From: Lewinellaceae bacterium
Lineage (GTDB): Bacteria > Bacteroidota > Bacteroidia > Chitinophagales > Saprospiraceae
Reading direction: 5' to 3'
Assembly (NCBI GenBank): GCA_020636435.1
Contig: JACJXX010000002.1
Location: forward strand, 2,232,001 to 2,296,000
DNA length: 64,000 nt
This document shows positions 49,901 through 57,854 of the stretch, piece after piece. Both the position numbers and the translations under genes were made by a program. Each line of letters begins with the position of its first letter. Within the stretch, counting starts at the first letter, position 1. The notes under the pieces are model-generated. The model was not told where the DNA came from. It searched no databases and saw nothing but the letters and a program-made list of their open reading frames with translations.

Positions 49901-51863
49901 GGACTTTGGCGGGCGCTTCAACATCATCGCCGAGGTTGAAAACATCTTCCAGCTTTCCGGCATCAAGGCCACCGTTCTGGCGGACACCCTGCTGGTCAAT
50001 GACGACGATTGGGGCGCCATGCGCCTGGACGCCGAAGCAGCCGACCTGAAAAACCCTTTCCACGCCTTTCTTTCCATCACCAAAGATACTTCGCAGTTGC
50101 TGGCGGAAGGGTTTTTTAATCCCGCCACGGTTGGCGATCCGGAGAAAGCCTCCGAATCTCAACAAGCCAACTATTTCGATTTCAACCTCGACATTGTCGG
50201 CTTCCCGGTCGGAATCGCCGAGTACTGGATCGGATCCAGCGTTTCCAATACGGTGGGCAGTTTCAACGCCAACCTGCGTGTTCAAGGCTTCCCTCAAGCC
50301 CCTCATCCCAGCGGTTTCATCACGGTGCGGAATGGGGCTACCACCGTGGATTACCTGCAAACCCGCTATACCTTCAGCCAGGCCCTGGTCAGCGTCAACG
50401 ATTACCTCTTTGACGCCAGCGGCACGGAAGTTCGCGACGAGCTCAACAACACGGCCACGGTAAAGGGCGGGATCACGCACGACCACCTCAAAAACCTGGG
50501 CATAGCCGCCCGGCTGGAAACGGGCCGCTTCCTGGCGCTCAACACCAAAAAAGGAGACAACGAAATGTTCTACGGGAGGGCCATTGGCCAGGGCGAAGTC
50601 CTTTTCAACGGCCCCTTCGACAAGGTGGACATCTACGTCAACGCCACGGTAGGAGAGGGGACCCGCCTGGTGATCCCGGTAAGCTCCGGAGGAGAGGCTT
50701 CGGAGCTGAGCTTCATCAAGTTTCGGGAACGGCGGCTGGAAGAAGAGCAGAAAAAACGGCAGCGGGAACAACTCACCGGCGTCAACCTGGAAATGGACCT
50801 GATCGTCACCGAAGAAGCTCAGGGCGAGATCGTTTTTGACGAACAGGCGGGAGATATTATCAAGGGCAACGGCAGAGGCAACATCCGCATCCTGGTGCCC
50901 CGCAACGGCGATTTCCAGATGTTTGGCGATTACGTAATCGAAAGAGGAGAATACCTCTTTACCCTTTATAATGTGATCAACAAGGAATTCAGCATCAAAA
51001 AGGGCGGCGTCATCAGCTGGTCGGGCGACCCCTTTGGCGCTCAAATCCGGTTGGAAGCGGAGTACGCCGACCTGTCCACTTCGGTGGCGAACTTCATACA
51101 GGAATACCTCATTGAGGCAGACCCCAATGTAAAGAACGACGCCAGCAAAGCCACCGACGTCAACCTGACCATGGATTTGCGGGGCGACCTGCTTCAGCCT
51201 GTTATCAATTTCGACATCACCTTCCCCCAACTTACCGGCGCTCTGCAGACCCTGACCGACAGCAAACTCCGGGTGATCAAACAGGATCCCAACGAACTCA
51301 ACCGCCAGGTGTTTGGCCTCATCGTGGTCGGGCAGTTCCTGCCTTCCGACCTGGCCATTCAAGGGAGCGAAATCTTTTACAATACCGTTAGCGAGTTTGT
51401 CTCCAACCAACTGTCCCTGTTATTGACAGAGCTTTTCTCCGAGTTCTTCTCCGACGGCAGCGCGCTGTCCGGCATCGATTTCGACATCGCCTACAACCAG
51501 TACCAGGCCGACCTGGGCGCCAACGAAGAGCTGCGGCGGGGAGACGAATTCCAGGTGCGCCTGCGCCAGGAATTCTTCAACGACCGCCTGACCATACAGG
51601 TCGGCGGCAACGTCGACATCGGCAACAGCGCCTATACTACCCCCGGCGCCGGCGGCACCTTCGTGGGCAACGACCTGGTCATCGAATACGTGCTCAATCG
51701 CGACCGTACCCTCAAACTGCGGATATACCAGCGCCTGGAGCCGGACATCGGCGGCGGCAGCCGCCTGGAAATCGGCACCGGCCTGAGCTACCGCAAGGAG
51801 TTTGACAACTTCGGGGAATTTATCCGGAGTTTTCGCAAGGATGGGAAGCGGGGCGGGGATTAG
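46944..51863 (+). CDS. tamB: TamB-like translocation and assembly module protein
   Basis: A 1639-residue envelope protein. One N-terminal membrane anchor (RLVVAALFFFLSVVLLLQV, about residues 32-50) is followed by a very long beta-rich, AsmA-like body expected to form a hydrophobic groove spanning the periplasm. The C-terminal 400 residues carry the DUF490/TamB domain (GNGRGNIRILVPRNGDFQMFGDYVIERGEY in segments, KKGGVISWSGDPFGAQIRLEA in part, QVFGLIVVGQFLP). TamB-type proteins transport phospholipids and, with TamL (26750), aid outer-membrane biogenesis. It follows the hydrolase gene by 63 bp. Confidence 0.93.
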   Translation: MTDMEEREDNLQPENAPQPRWKVVALAAWRWTKRLVVAALFFFLSVVLLLQVPAVQNWAAKKATLALSNTLQATVSVKRLNLAFLDRLVLEEFYVEGLNSGDTTIYSKRLYANFNINPVTYLLRGLVIEEIALDSAIINIRTPEGASQNNIQVLLGRLFPPDTTALKKDKRPFKLDVQKLSLANVHFLQEDKVRGKRLSVKLQKGELEIDELNLPENYIHARSVTLLGPYVRIDDYPEKPLPGADTTVIAVQQPEEGAEEEGRPFYATIGQFRLNEGKFSLHNWLKAPVKTTPIDELDFKHLDVYDINIGIDYFSFCSDSTDFEGQVRQLSLRDLSGFVLENLSVEQGRVWCKGVELNGLNLKTPYSEIGDTLAFRYNAYGDFAEFPDRVRMYGSLDHAQVRLRDIMAFATGLKQNTFFRLNKDRLLFIDGLVKGRVNNLDGQGLTIALEDNSFVAEGEFRSRDLTQRQSETLNLNLSKLKTSMRTLRQLIPNFAPPPNFDRLGQLNFQGRFDGYFSDFVAYGELASSLGRARMDMRMNLKQGRAKANYSGKLTLTNFDLASWSQNQDFGLVNLTSEVSDGFGLTAETARANLSAEVQSFVFKGYNYQNASLTGELKKNLFSGKFAIQDDNIDFSFLGKVDFTDTIPTFDFNAQVSKLALNKLNLAEQDIALSGDVALNLKDSRFSNMEGTGQVKNFLLRHGRLGDISVDSVFFSSQFIGGGKKRFLVKSDIADASLEGTFDIEQVPAAFMQYLARNFPEFFQRLGLKAPEKEIRPQSFAFNANIFDTKNLLAVLDGRLGPLKEATIEGFFDNVQDSMWAYVYLPQFRYDNIELNETGITLKMEQSFGEIGLAVAEPVLNQKTYLSPIKMLGLLDRDTFNLALAYQSEGMTFLDQVNLNARLYMPDSINYKVEFSQSNLVLMETPWLIDDRNDITFRKGHINTRNFLLTNGERQIKLEAVRNKGLKLGLYNFDFSFIDDIWDYEALDFGGRFNIIAEVENIFQLSGIKATVLADTLLVNDDDWGAMRLDAEAADLKNPFHAFLSITKDTSQLLAEGFFNPATVGDPEKASESQQANYFDFNLDIVGFPVGIAEYWIGSSVSNTVGSFNANLRVQGFPQAPHPSGFITVRNGATTVDYLQTRYTFSQALVSVNDYLFDASGTEVRDELNNTATVKGGITHDHLKNLGIAARLETGRFLALNTKKGDNEMFYGRAIGQGEVLFNGPFDKVDIYVNATVGEGTRLVIPVSSGGEASELSFIKFRERRLEEEQKKRQREQLTGVNLEMDLIVTEEAQGEIVFDEQAGDIIKGNGRGNIRILVPRNGDFQMFGDYVIERGEYLFTLYNVINKEFSIKKGGVISWSGDPFGAQIRLEAEYADLSTSVANFIQEYLIEADPNVKNDASKATDVNLTMDLRGDLLQPVINFDITFPQLTGALQTLTDSKLRVIKQDPNELNRQVFGLIVVGQFLPSDLAIQGSEIFYNTVSEFVSNQLSLLLTELFSEFFSDGSALSGIDFDIAYNQYQADLGANEELRRGDEFQVRLRQEFFNDRLTIQVGGNVDIGNSAYTTPGAGGTFVGNDLVIEYVLNRDRTLKLRIYQRLEPDIGGGSRLEIGTGLSYRKEFDNFGEFIRSFRKDGKRGGD

Positions 51864-51949
51864 TGCTGGAAGAAGCATTGGGAACAATCAGCCGCGAATT
51901 TCGGGTGAAACATTCAGAGATACCGGCGGGGCTTTGATAGGCCGGGTAA

Positions 51950-51980
51950 GCAAAAAAGCTCCGGTCGTGACCGGAGCTCC
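51950..51980 (-). terminator. terminator of the anti-sigma-like gene
   Basis: AGCTCCGGTC and GACCGGAGCT form a perfect 10-bp stem with a 2-nt loop at 51957-51978. On the minus strand it is followed by TTTTTTG, so it terminates the minus-strand gene ending at 52036. Confidence 0.85.
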
Positions 51981-52035
51981 TGCGTGAAAAGTAAATGAAC
52001 TAATGATATGGCGCATTATATCGCAGCCATTCCAC

Positions 52036-53802
52036 TTAAAACTGAAGGATCGCTCTTACATCTTCTTCGTTGAGGATCTCTTTATCGATTAGCTTGAGTT
52101 GTAGCGTGTACGCGTTTTTTTCGGGGTTGATCCTGGCGAAATCTTCGGGCCGCGCCACCGCGATCTTATGGTCGTCGGTGACGATCCAAAGCAGGTTTTC
52201 AGAATTGGCGTCGAAATGGAGCGGCGTTTTATCGGTAGCGTAGAGGCGGTAAACCGTGTTTTCGCTCCGGTCCACCAGGTAAGCGGTGTGGTTGCGGTAA
52301 AAATTGCCATGCTGGTCCCGGAAAGCGGCTTGTACGCGCTGCTCGGCGGGCGGTATCAGGCGGTCGCAGTTCCAGAAGCCGAAGCCGGTGGCTTTAAAGC
52401 GGTTGACGACTTTGCGTTTGACCAGGTAGCGGGTGGCATTTCCAAATTCCAGGCCGCTGGCCCGCAGTTCATCCAGTTTATGGTCGTAAGCCTTCAGGGC
52501 TTCCGCTTTTTCTCTTTCCGCTTCGCCCAGCAGTGCCTGCTTTTGCTCTTTCAGCCTGGCCTCCCATTCGGCCCTGGCGGCTTCATAAGCCTGGTATTCG
52601 CCCTCGTATCGCTGGAGGGCTGCTTCGTAATCGCTGCCCATCAGTACCGGGCTTACAATGAGGGTCACCTGGTTCTGGGGGTGGATGAGGGTCAGCTCGT
52701 AGTCCCGGTTGTTGGCCGGCCGGATGCGAACGGACTGCCAGCTGACGTTGAACGCCCGTTCGTCGAATGCCGGGCTGCTCGGGGATATCTGCCAGATCAC
52801 CCCTTTATACATTCGCTGCAATTTGGCGAGCTCATCCTGAACCTCTCCGTTTTGCGTATCTTCTACATTGAGGCTTCCGTCGAGGAAGTTGAGTTCCAGT
52901 GTCGGCCGGCCGGGCGCTGCCCGTTGGGGGCGGAGCGGCTCGACTGGCTTCGGAATGCTCGATTCAAGAGCCCGGAGTTGTTCGGCAACCCTCGATTCAA
53001 TGGCGTCGTAGCTGCTCAGCAATTCTTTCTTGTATTGGAAAAGCGGATCGCTCTCCTCCAGTATTTCGTCTTCGATAAACTGGATGTTGTCGACATCCTG
53101 GTAGAGCCATTCCCTGGAGAAAGTGTCCAGCTGATAGACGTGGTAGCGTGGCGGCACATTGAGGTTGAAGCTGGATACGATGATCTCGGAAACCAATTCG
53201 ACGTCAATATTTTTGCCGGGCGCCAGTTGTACCCTTTTGCCGTCCTGTTCGGCGTAGATTTCAATCATGCCGGCGGATTCGAGGTGGTATTTCACCCCGG
53301 CGGAGTCGTAAGTCAGTGGGACGCCCGAGAGGAAGAAGTCTACGTAGTCGTGCATTTCCCGGTAGCGGATGTCCACTTCGCCTTCGATCAGCCTGCCGCG
53401 GTCGTCGGCGAAGGCGGCGGCGGGCACGACCAGCCGGGAGCCGCTCGGATATTCGTAAACGCCGCCCTGGTTGGCGTCGACCCGGAAGCTGGCGAATTGC
53501 GGCTGGATGTCTTTAGCCAGCGGCGGTTTGATGAATTCCTGCTGGGCGAAGTATTCTTCGGCGGTCCGGGCGGGTTCATTCGGGGCGGAGAAAATGCCTC
53601 CCAGGACGATAGCAATAGCGGCTACCGCAGCGGCGGCGGCGCTGCTGGCCGATACTACGCGCAGGCGGCGCAGCCTCCGGGTGCGTCGGCTTTCCTGTTG
53701 GCCCTTATACTGCCGGAGCAGGGCGCCAAAATCTTTATGGCGCTGTATCTCCTCGCTGGATGGCAGCCTGGGGTTGATCTTGAAATTGTAGTTGTTGCCC
53801 AT
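52036..53802 (-). CDS. membrane protein, probable partner of the adjacent ECF sigma factor
   Basis: A 588-residue protein with a cytoplasmic N-terminus of about 48 residues (KINPRLPSSEEIQRHKDFGALLRQYK, in part), one membrane helix (SAAAAAVAAIAIVLGGIF) and a large periplasmic part. The latter has a beta-rich region (SGSRLVVPAAAFADDRGRLIEGEVDIRY in segments) resembling carboxypeptidase-like surface modules, and a coiled coil (AYEAARAEWEARLKEQKQAL) near residue 410. Its position 43 bp after an ECF sigma gene and its topology suggest an anti-sigma-like role, which is inference; no zinc or FecR motif was found. Confidence 0.7.
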   Translation of the reverse strand: MGNNYNFKINPRLPSSEEIQRHKDFGALLRQYKGQQESRRTRRLRRLRVVSASSAAAAAVAAIAIVLGGIFSAPNEPARTAEEYFAQQEFIKPPLAKDIQPQFASFRVDANQGGVYEYPSGSRLVVPAAAFADDRGRLIEGEVDIRYREMHDYVDFFLSGVPLTYDSAGVKYHLESAGMIEIYAEQDGKRVQLAPGKNIDVELVSEIIVSSFNLNVPPRYHVYQLDTFSREWLYQDVDNIQFIEDEILEESDPLFQYKKELLSSYDAIESRVAEQLRALESSIPKPVEPLRPQRAAPGRPTLELNFLDGSLNVEDTQNGEVQDELAKLQRMYKGVIWQISPSSPAFDERAFNVSWQSVRIRPANNRDYELTLIHPQNQVTLIVSPVLMGSDYEAALQRYEGEYQAYEAARAEWEARLKEQKQALLGEAEREKAEALKAYDHKLDELRASGLEFGNATRYLVKRKVVNRFKATGFGFWNCDRLIPPAEQRVQAAFRDQHGNFYRNHTAYLVDRSENTVYRLYATDKTPLHFDANSENLLWIVTDDHKIAVARPEDFARINPEKNAYTLQLKLIDKEILNEEDVRAILQF

Positions 53803-53845
53803 ATCTTTTGTGGTTTACACGCTGAATGGCAGCGTCATCTAACCA

Positions 53846-54406
53846 TCAACTCATCTTTTTTTTCATTCTGTTCAGTATCCGGAAGGTTTTTACTTTGGCG
53901 TTGTTTTCAGTAATTCCGAGTATTTCTGCAATTTCCTTGTAAGGGCGTTCTTCGAAAAAGCGAAGTTCGATCAATTGCAGGTCATCCTCCTTTAAGCCGT
54001 CGAGGGTTTCGAGTAGCAGTTGCCGGTGGCCTTCATCGTGATGTTCTTCCATCTCTTCGAACAGGTGGGAGATATTGGTTTCTTCTGCACTTACAATCCT
54101 GTTCTTCTTTGCCTTTCGGTAATGTTGGGCCACTTCATTGCTGGCAATGCGGTAAAGCCAGGCGGAGAAGGGCACTCCCTTGAATTCATAGTCTCTTATT
54201 CGTTGCAATGCCTTTAGGAAAACCTGGGAACAGAGGTCGGCGGTGAGCGCTTCATCGGTAGTCCGGCGGAAAACAAAGAGGAAAATAGCTTCGTAGTATC
54301 GTTCGTAGAGCGGCCGGAACAAAGCGGGGTCACCCTGAGCAGCTTGCACTTCTAGCCACTCTTCCTGCATTTCTGCCGCAGAAACAGACCTTTTGGGCGC
54401 GCTCAT
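53846..54406 (-). CDS. ECF-type RNA polymerase sigma factor
   Basis: A 186-residue sigma-70 family factor. Region 2 is seen in FRPLYERYYEAIFLFVFRRT and FSAWLYRIASNEVAQHYRK; region 4 in LIELRFFEERPYKEIAEILGI and KTFRILNRMKKK. I start at 54406 (MSAPKRSVSAAEMQ) since the frame above it (to 54505) runs through AT-rich promoter-like DNA. It is cotranscribed with the membrane protein gene downstream, a typical sigma / regulator pair. Regulon unknown. Confidence 0.9.
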   Translation of the reverse strand: MSAPKRSVSAAEMQEEWLEVQAAQGDPALFRPLYERYYEAIFLFVFRRTTDEALTADLCSQVFLKALQRIRDYEFKGVPFSAWLYRIASNEVAQHYRKAKKNRIVSAEETNISHLFEEMEEHHDEGHRQLLLETLDGLKEDDLQLIELRFFEERPYKEIAEILGITENNAKVKTFRILNRMKKKMS

Positions 54407-54708
54407 TCGAACGGTTTTTGCAAGAGTACGGCTAAATTGCAAATTCGAAAGCATTAAATAAAGATTTTTTCCATAAAGTGCCTTCTGCTTTCTCCTCAGG
54501 AACATTGGAAAAGCGCTGAACTCCTAAAGGTTTTTCTTCTTTGGCTAATTTTGTGTGTTCCGCTCTCATAATGGAGGAGTAGAAAAAAGTTACAGGCTGC
54601 GCCGGAAATATTTTAAAGATAAGCCAGCGTTAATCTTCTATCGGGGCGGTGTACCTTCAAATTCTTATATTGGCGCATAAATTTTGTCAAACCACTGAAC
54701 AGAACGGA

Positions 54709-56013
54709 ATGCTCTATTCTATCGTGAAGCCAATTGCCCGGCTGGGCCTCAAGGCTTTTTTCCGCAAGATTTACCTCTCCCATACCGAACGGATTCCCCG
54801 GAATAAAGCGGTAATCCTGGCTGCCAACCACCCTACGGCGTTCCTGGAGCCCTGCATCCTGGCCTGTTTCCTCGACCGCCCCCTCTATTTTCTGGCCCGG
54901 GGCGACCTTTTCAAAAAGCCGTTTTACGCCAGGTTGCTGAGAGACCTGAACATTCTCCCGGTATTCCGCCTCAAAGATGGCGGATACGGCAAGCTGAAGG
55001 ATAATTATTCCACATTCGAAGCTTGCTACGATACCCTGGCCCGGCGCCGGACGATCATGATACTGGCGGAGGGCCGGACCAAACAGGAGAAACGCCTGGG
55101 GCCTCTGCAGAAAGGGACTGCCCGCATTGCGCTGGGTACCCTGGAACGGCGGGCCAAAGGCCTGGATGAGGTCTATATCGTCCCGGTAGGGGTGAATTTC
55201 ACCTACGCCGACCAGCCCCGCTCGGAAGTGATGATCGACTTCGGAGAGCCCATCCTGGCCAGCCGCTTTCTTCAGGAACATGAAGAGAACGCCAATCAGG
55301 GCATAGCTGCTCTAACCGATATGTTGCGGGAAAAAATGGAGAAAAGCATGGTCGTCATAGACCACGCTGAGGATGAAGAGTTAGTGGAGCATCTGCTTTG
55401 CGTTTTTCGGAATGAGCAACCCCGGCCGCTGTTGCCGGCCGTCGCTTACCACCGCCAGCCGCTGGAATTGGAGATGATGGCCGCAGACACGGTCAACCGC
55501 CTGCCAGAGAAAGAAAAGAAAATGCTCAACCAGCAAGCTTCCGCATATTTTGACGCCCTGCAGGCACACCGTATCGACGACCAGGCCCTGATGGGCAAAG
55601 CGGTGGACAGAACGATGAGCCGCCTGGCGCTGGCGCTGGGTTTTCCGCTCTTTCTCCTTGGATACCTTTGGAACTACCCGCCAACCTGGCTGGGAAAATA
55701 CATTTCGGATACTCAGGTTAAAACGCTGGAATTTAAAGCCCCGGTTCGGTGGGCCGCCAGCCTGGGAACCTATCTGGCTTACATTTTGATTTGGGCGTTG
55801 GTTGCTGTTTTTTCCGGCGCCTGGATTATCATTCCCGGGATCGTTGCATTCCTGATGATGGGCTACCTGGCCCTGTATTATTTAGAGTTTCGGAGCCGCT
55901 ACCAGAAAAACCTTAAGGCCAGCCAGCTTTCACAGGAAACAAGGGAAGAGCTACTGGCAAAAAGGGCAGAATTGATGCGATCCTTCAGAAAGATGGCGGC
56001 GAGTTATGCCTGA
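54709..56013 (+). CDS. PlsC-family glycerolipid acyltransferase
   Basis: A 434-residue membrane-bound acyltransferase. Start at 54709 (MLYSIVKPIARLGLKAFFRK). The catalytic block I is ANHPTAFLEP, where the usual Asp of the NH-x-D motif is Glu; block II is FLARGDLFKKPFYARLL; block III is LAEGRTK; block IV is VPVGVNF. Two or three membrane helices occupy residues 315-400. It probably adds an acyl chain to lysophosphatidate or to another glycerolipid such as those of Gat1/DHAPAT type. Divergent from the sigma factor gene. Confidence 0.85.
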   Translation: MLYSIVKPIARLGLKAFFRKIYLSHTERIPRNKAVILAANHPTAFLEPCILACFLDRPLYFLARGDLFKKPFYARLLRDLNILPVFRLKDGGYGKLKDNYSTFEACYDTLARRRTIMILAEGRTKQEKRLGPLQKGTARIALGTLERRAKGLDEVYIVPVGVNFTYADQPRSEVMIDFGEPILASRFLQEHEENANQGIAALTDMLREKMEKSMVVIDHAEDEELVEHLLCVFRNEQPRPLLPAVAYHRQPLELEMMAADTVNRLPEKEKKMLNQQASAYFDALQAHRIDDQALMGKAVDRTMSRLALALGFPLFLLGYLWNYPPTWLGKYISDTQVKTLEFKAPVRWAASLGTYLAYILIWALVAVFSGAWIIIPGIVAFLMMGYLALYYLEFRSRYQKNLKASQLSQETREELLAKRAELMRSFRKMAASYA

Positions 56014-56025
56014 GCAACAAAAACA

Positions 56026-56049
56026 TGAACAAAGAGCATGGCTTGTTCA
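56026..56049 (-). terminator. candidate terminator of the microprotein gene
   Basis: TGAACAA (56026-56032) and TTGTTCA (56043-56049) pair; on the minus strand the hairpin is followed by TGTTTTTG. It lies about 32 bp beyond the stop of the 44-residue gene. Confidence 0.4.
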
Positions 56050-56080
56050 ACAGCCTTTCAAAGTGAGGCGAAAAACTGGA

Positions 56081-56215
56081 TCAATGAAGGTTTTCCAATT
56101 TTTCGTTTTCCTGCACCCTTTTAAACTCTTCTTCGCTATTCTGAAAACTCTTGTCCAATTCTTTAGCCAACCCCAGAAGAAACAGATAAAGGAATATTAA
56201 ACCCGTGGCCAACAT
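56081..56215 (-). CDS. single-TM microprotein, 44 aa (paralogue 1)
   Basis: A 45-codon frame, ATG at 56215 to TGA at 56081. It encodes one transmembrane helix (LIFLYLFLLGLA) near the N-terminus, then KELDK and a charged, probably helical cytosolic tail (EEEFKRVQENEKLENLH). An in-frame TGA lies 8 codons upstream of the ATG, so the start is fixed. It aligns with the upstream microgene at 56433-56537 at 18 of 26 positions. Twelve of those identical residues use different codons, which strongly supports coding. No Shine-Dalgarno is evident. No known family recognised. Confidence 0.78.
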   Translation of the reverse strand: MLATGLIFLYLFLLGLAKELDKSFQNSEEEFKRVQENEKLENLH

Positions 56216-56432
56216 AGTTGAAGGGCTATGGTGAAAGTGTCAGTGGCTGGATTCGCATTGATGACGATAGCTACGAAAATTGTGCTGGGAACAGTTAACT
56301 TCTAATGACAATGAATAAACTGGGAGAGAATAATGTAGCTCTTGTGTAGCCTTGTAGTTTAATAGGGATTATTTGACTGTATAAGCAAAAGCCAGTAGCA
56401 GCCTTCCGGTTGCTTTTCCTTCTCAAGCTTCT

Positions 56433-56537
56433 TCAAAACTCTTTTTCGCCTTTTTGAATCATTTTATCCAAATCTCCGGCCAGGCCAAGGAGAAACAAGT
56501 AGAAAAATATCAAGCCTGCAATCAATAGTATGTTCAT
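56433..56537 (-). CDS. single-TM microprotein, 34 aa (paralogue 2)
   Basis: A 35-codon frame, ATG at 56537 to TGA at 56433, encoding a hydrophobic helix (LLIAGLIFFYLFLLGLA) followed by GDLDK and a short charged tail (MIQKGEKEF). It shares the pattern LIFxYLFLLGLAxxLDK with the gene at 56081-56215, from which it is separated by 217 bp. It lies downstream of the PepSY lipoprotein gene's terminator, so it probably has its own promoter. The family resembles small bacterial envelope proteins with a single helix, but I cannot name it. Confidence 0.75.
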   Translation of the reverse strand: MNILLIAGLIFFYLFLLGLAGDLDKMIQKGEKEF

Positions 56538-56689
56538 AATCGGTTATTTTTTAGTATGGTTTAACTTCATACACTATTGGTTCATAACTACTTGAGGCTT
56601 TTGCAAATTGAATCTGGAATTTTTGACAATCAGAAATCTAACGCATTTAAAAGCCAGATGTTTTGATTTTTTTGCCTTATAACGGACTC

Positions 56690-56722
56690 TTAACAAAAAA
56701 GCTGTCTCCGTGAGGAGACAGC
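56690..56722 (-). terminator. terminator of the PepSY-like lipoprotein gene
   Basis: GCTGTCTCC and GGAGACAGC form a perfect 9-bp stem with a 4-nt loop at 56701-56722; on the minus strand a TTTTTTG tract follows. It is about 36 bp from the stop codon at 56758. Confidence 0.88.
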
Positions 56723-56757
56723 CACAATTGTTGGTATGTAGTTAGCAAGGGGGAATC

Positions 56758-57822
56758 CTAATCTTCAGAACAGACGATATCGCCTCCTTCCGAAAAAATG
56801 ACTTTGATGTCATCGTCATCATTATTGCCGGAAGGCCTTAATTTAACCTGATACTGTTTGCTCCCGTCTTCGAACAGGAACTCTTTGACACCGTTGTTGG
56901 CTATTTGATAATCTGGATATTCGCTGGAAATGGCGTCTGTCACCGCCTGTGGAAGATCCTGCTCGGCTATGCTTGTTGCTGAAAACAGGAAGTTGCCTCC
57001 CATATCGAAATACAGCCTGACATCTTCGCCTTCCAACTGCACTTCAAAAGCAAGCGGGCCGCCGCACAGGCGTTCAAACTCAATGTCATCTACCGAAGAG
57101 CCGGAATAATTATCCTGTATATAAGTGTAAATGGAGGATAGGGAGCCATTGGGGCTGTCGTCGTCATCGTCCCCGTCGTCATCATCATCGTCATCTCCAT
57201 TGCCATTCCCGCCGTCGTCGTCATCGTCGTCATCGTCGTCACCATTGCCATTGTCGTCCCCATTTCCGTCGTCATCCCCGTCGATACTGCTGCAGAGAAA
57301 ATCTCCGGCTTCTGAGAAATAGAGTGCCGTTCCATCCGCTAATTCAACCTTGAAAAAGCTCATCCCAAACTCCCTGTCTATTTCGGCTTCTACAATGGGG
57401 GTATCGGGATAATTGGCTTCGATATGATCCAGAACCAAAGCCGGCAAGCTGTCAATATTGACACTTTGGCTGGATTGGCTGGGCCCGGAGTTGATCAGGG
57501 TGCCGTCTGCTTCGAAGTAAAACTCAATACGGTTGCCTTCATGCCTGATCACAATGCCATAGCGGATCTCTCCGGATTCCGAAAACTCCTGGATGAGTTT
57601 GTAGCGAAAACCAGGATAATTGGCAGACAAATAGTCCTGGATTTCGACCGGGAGTTCGTCCGGATTGATATTCACACCAGTTTCGCAAGGGTTGTATATA
57701 CCAGACGGGTTAGCTCCAATTGGCCCGTCGCTGGGATTAAAGCCAAAATTTTCTTCCAGGCTGCAGGCGGCCAGGAATAAAAATCCACTCAAGAGTAAGG
57801 CGCCAAAAGAAAATTTTATCAT
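56758..57822 (-). CDS. PepSY-like (DUF2874) repeat lipoprotein with Asp-rich linker
   Basis: A 354-residue lipoprotein (MIKFSFGALLLSGFLFLAAC). Four PepSY-like units can be seen, each with a helix ending in YP and a strand block: LPVEIQDYLSANYPGFRYKL, LPALVLDHIEANYPDTPIVE, a third near IYTYIQDNYSG, and LPQAVTDAISSEYPDYQI. Between units two and three is a linker of about 47 residues made almost only of Asp, Gly and Asn, encoded by GTC/ATC-rich trinucleotide repeats on the plus strand. The linker could bind Ca2+. Function unknown; PepSY-type domains are often inhibitory. Confidence 0.82.
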   Translation of the reverse strand: MIKFSFGALLLSGFLFLAACSLEENFGFNPSDGPIGANPSGIYNPCETGVNINPDELPVEIQDYLSANYPGFRYKLIQEFSESGEIRYGIVIRHEGNRIEFYFEADGTLINSGPSQSSQSVNIDSLPALVLDHIEANYPDTPIVEAEIDREFGMSFFKVELADGTALYFSEAGDFLCSSIDGDDDGNGDDNGNGDDDDDDDDDGGNGNGDDDDDDDGDDDDDSPNGSLSSIYTYIQDNYSGSSVDDIEFERLCGGPLAFEVQLEGEDVRLYFDMGGNFLFSATSIAEQDLPQAVTDAISSEYPDYQIANNGVKEFLFEDGSKQYQVKLRPSGNNDDDDIKVIFSEGGDIVCSED

Positions 57823-57854
57823 AACACATATAATTTTTGGTTTCGAAATGATTT

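Noticed and set aside
49053..51410. 785-codon minus-strand open frame opposite tamB
   Set aside because: It is the antisense shadow of the TamB C-terminal half; composition is of reverse-complement type and no domain is recognisable.
52168..53913. 581-codon plus-strand frame opposite the anti-sigma-like gene
   Set aside because: Shadow of the minus-strand gene, which has a membrane helix, a terminator and a sigma-factor partner.
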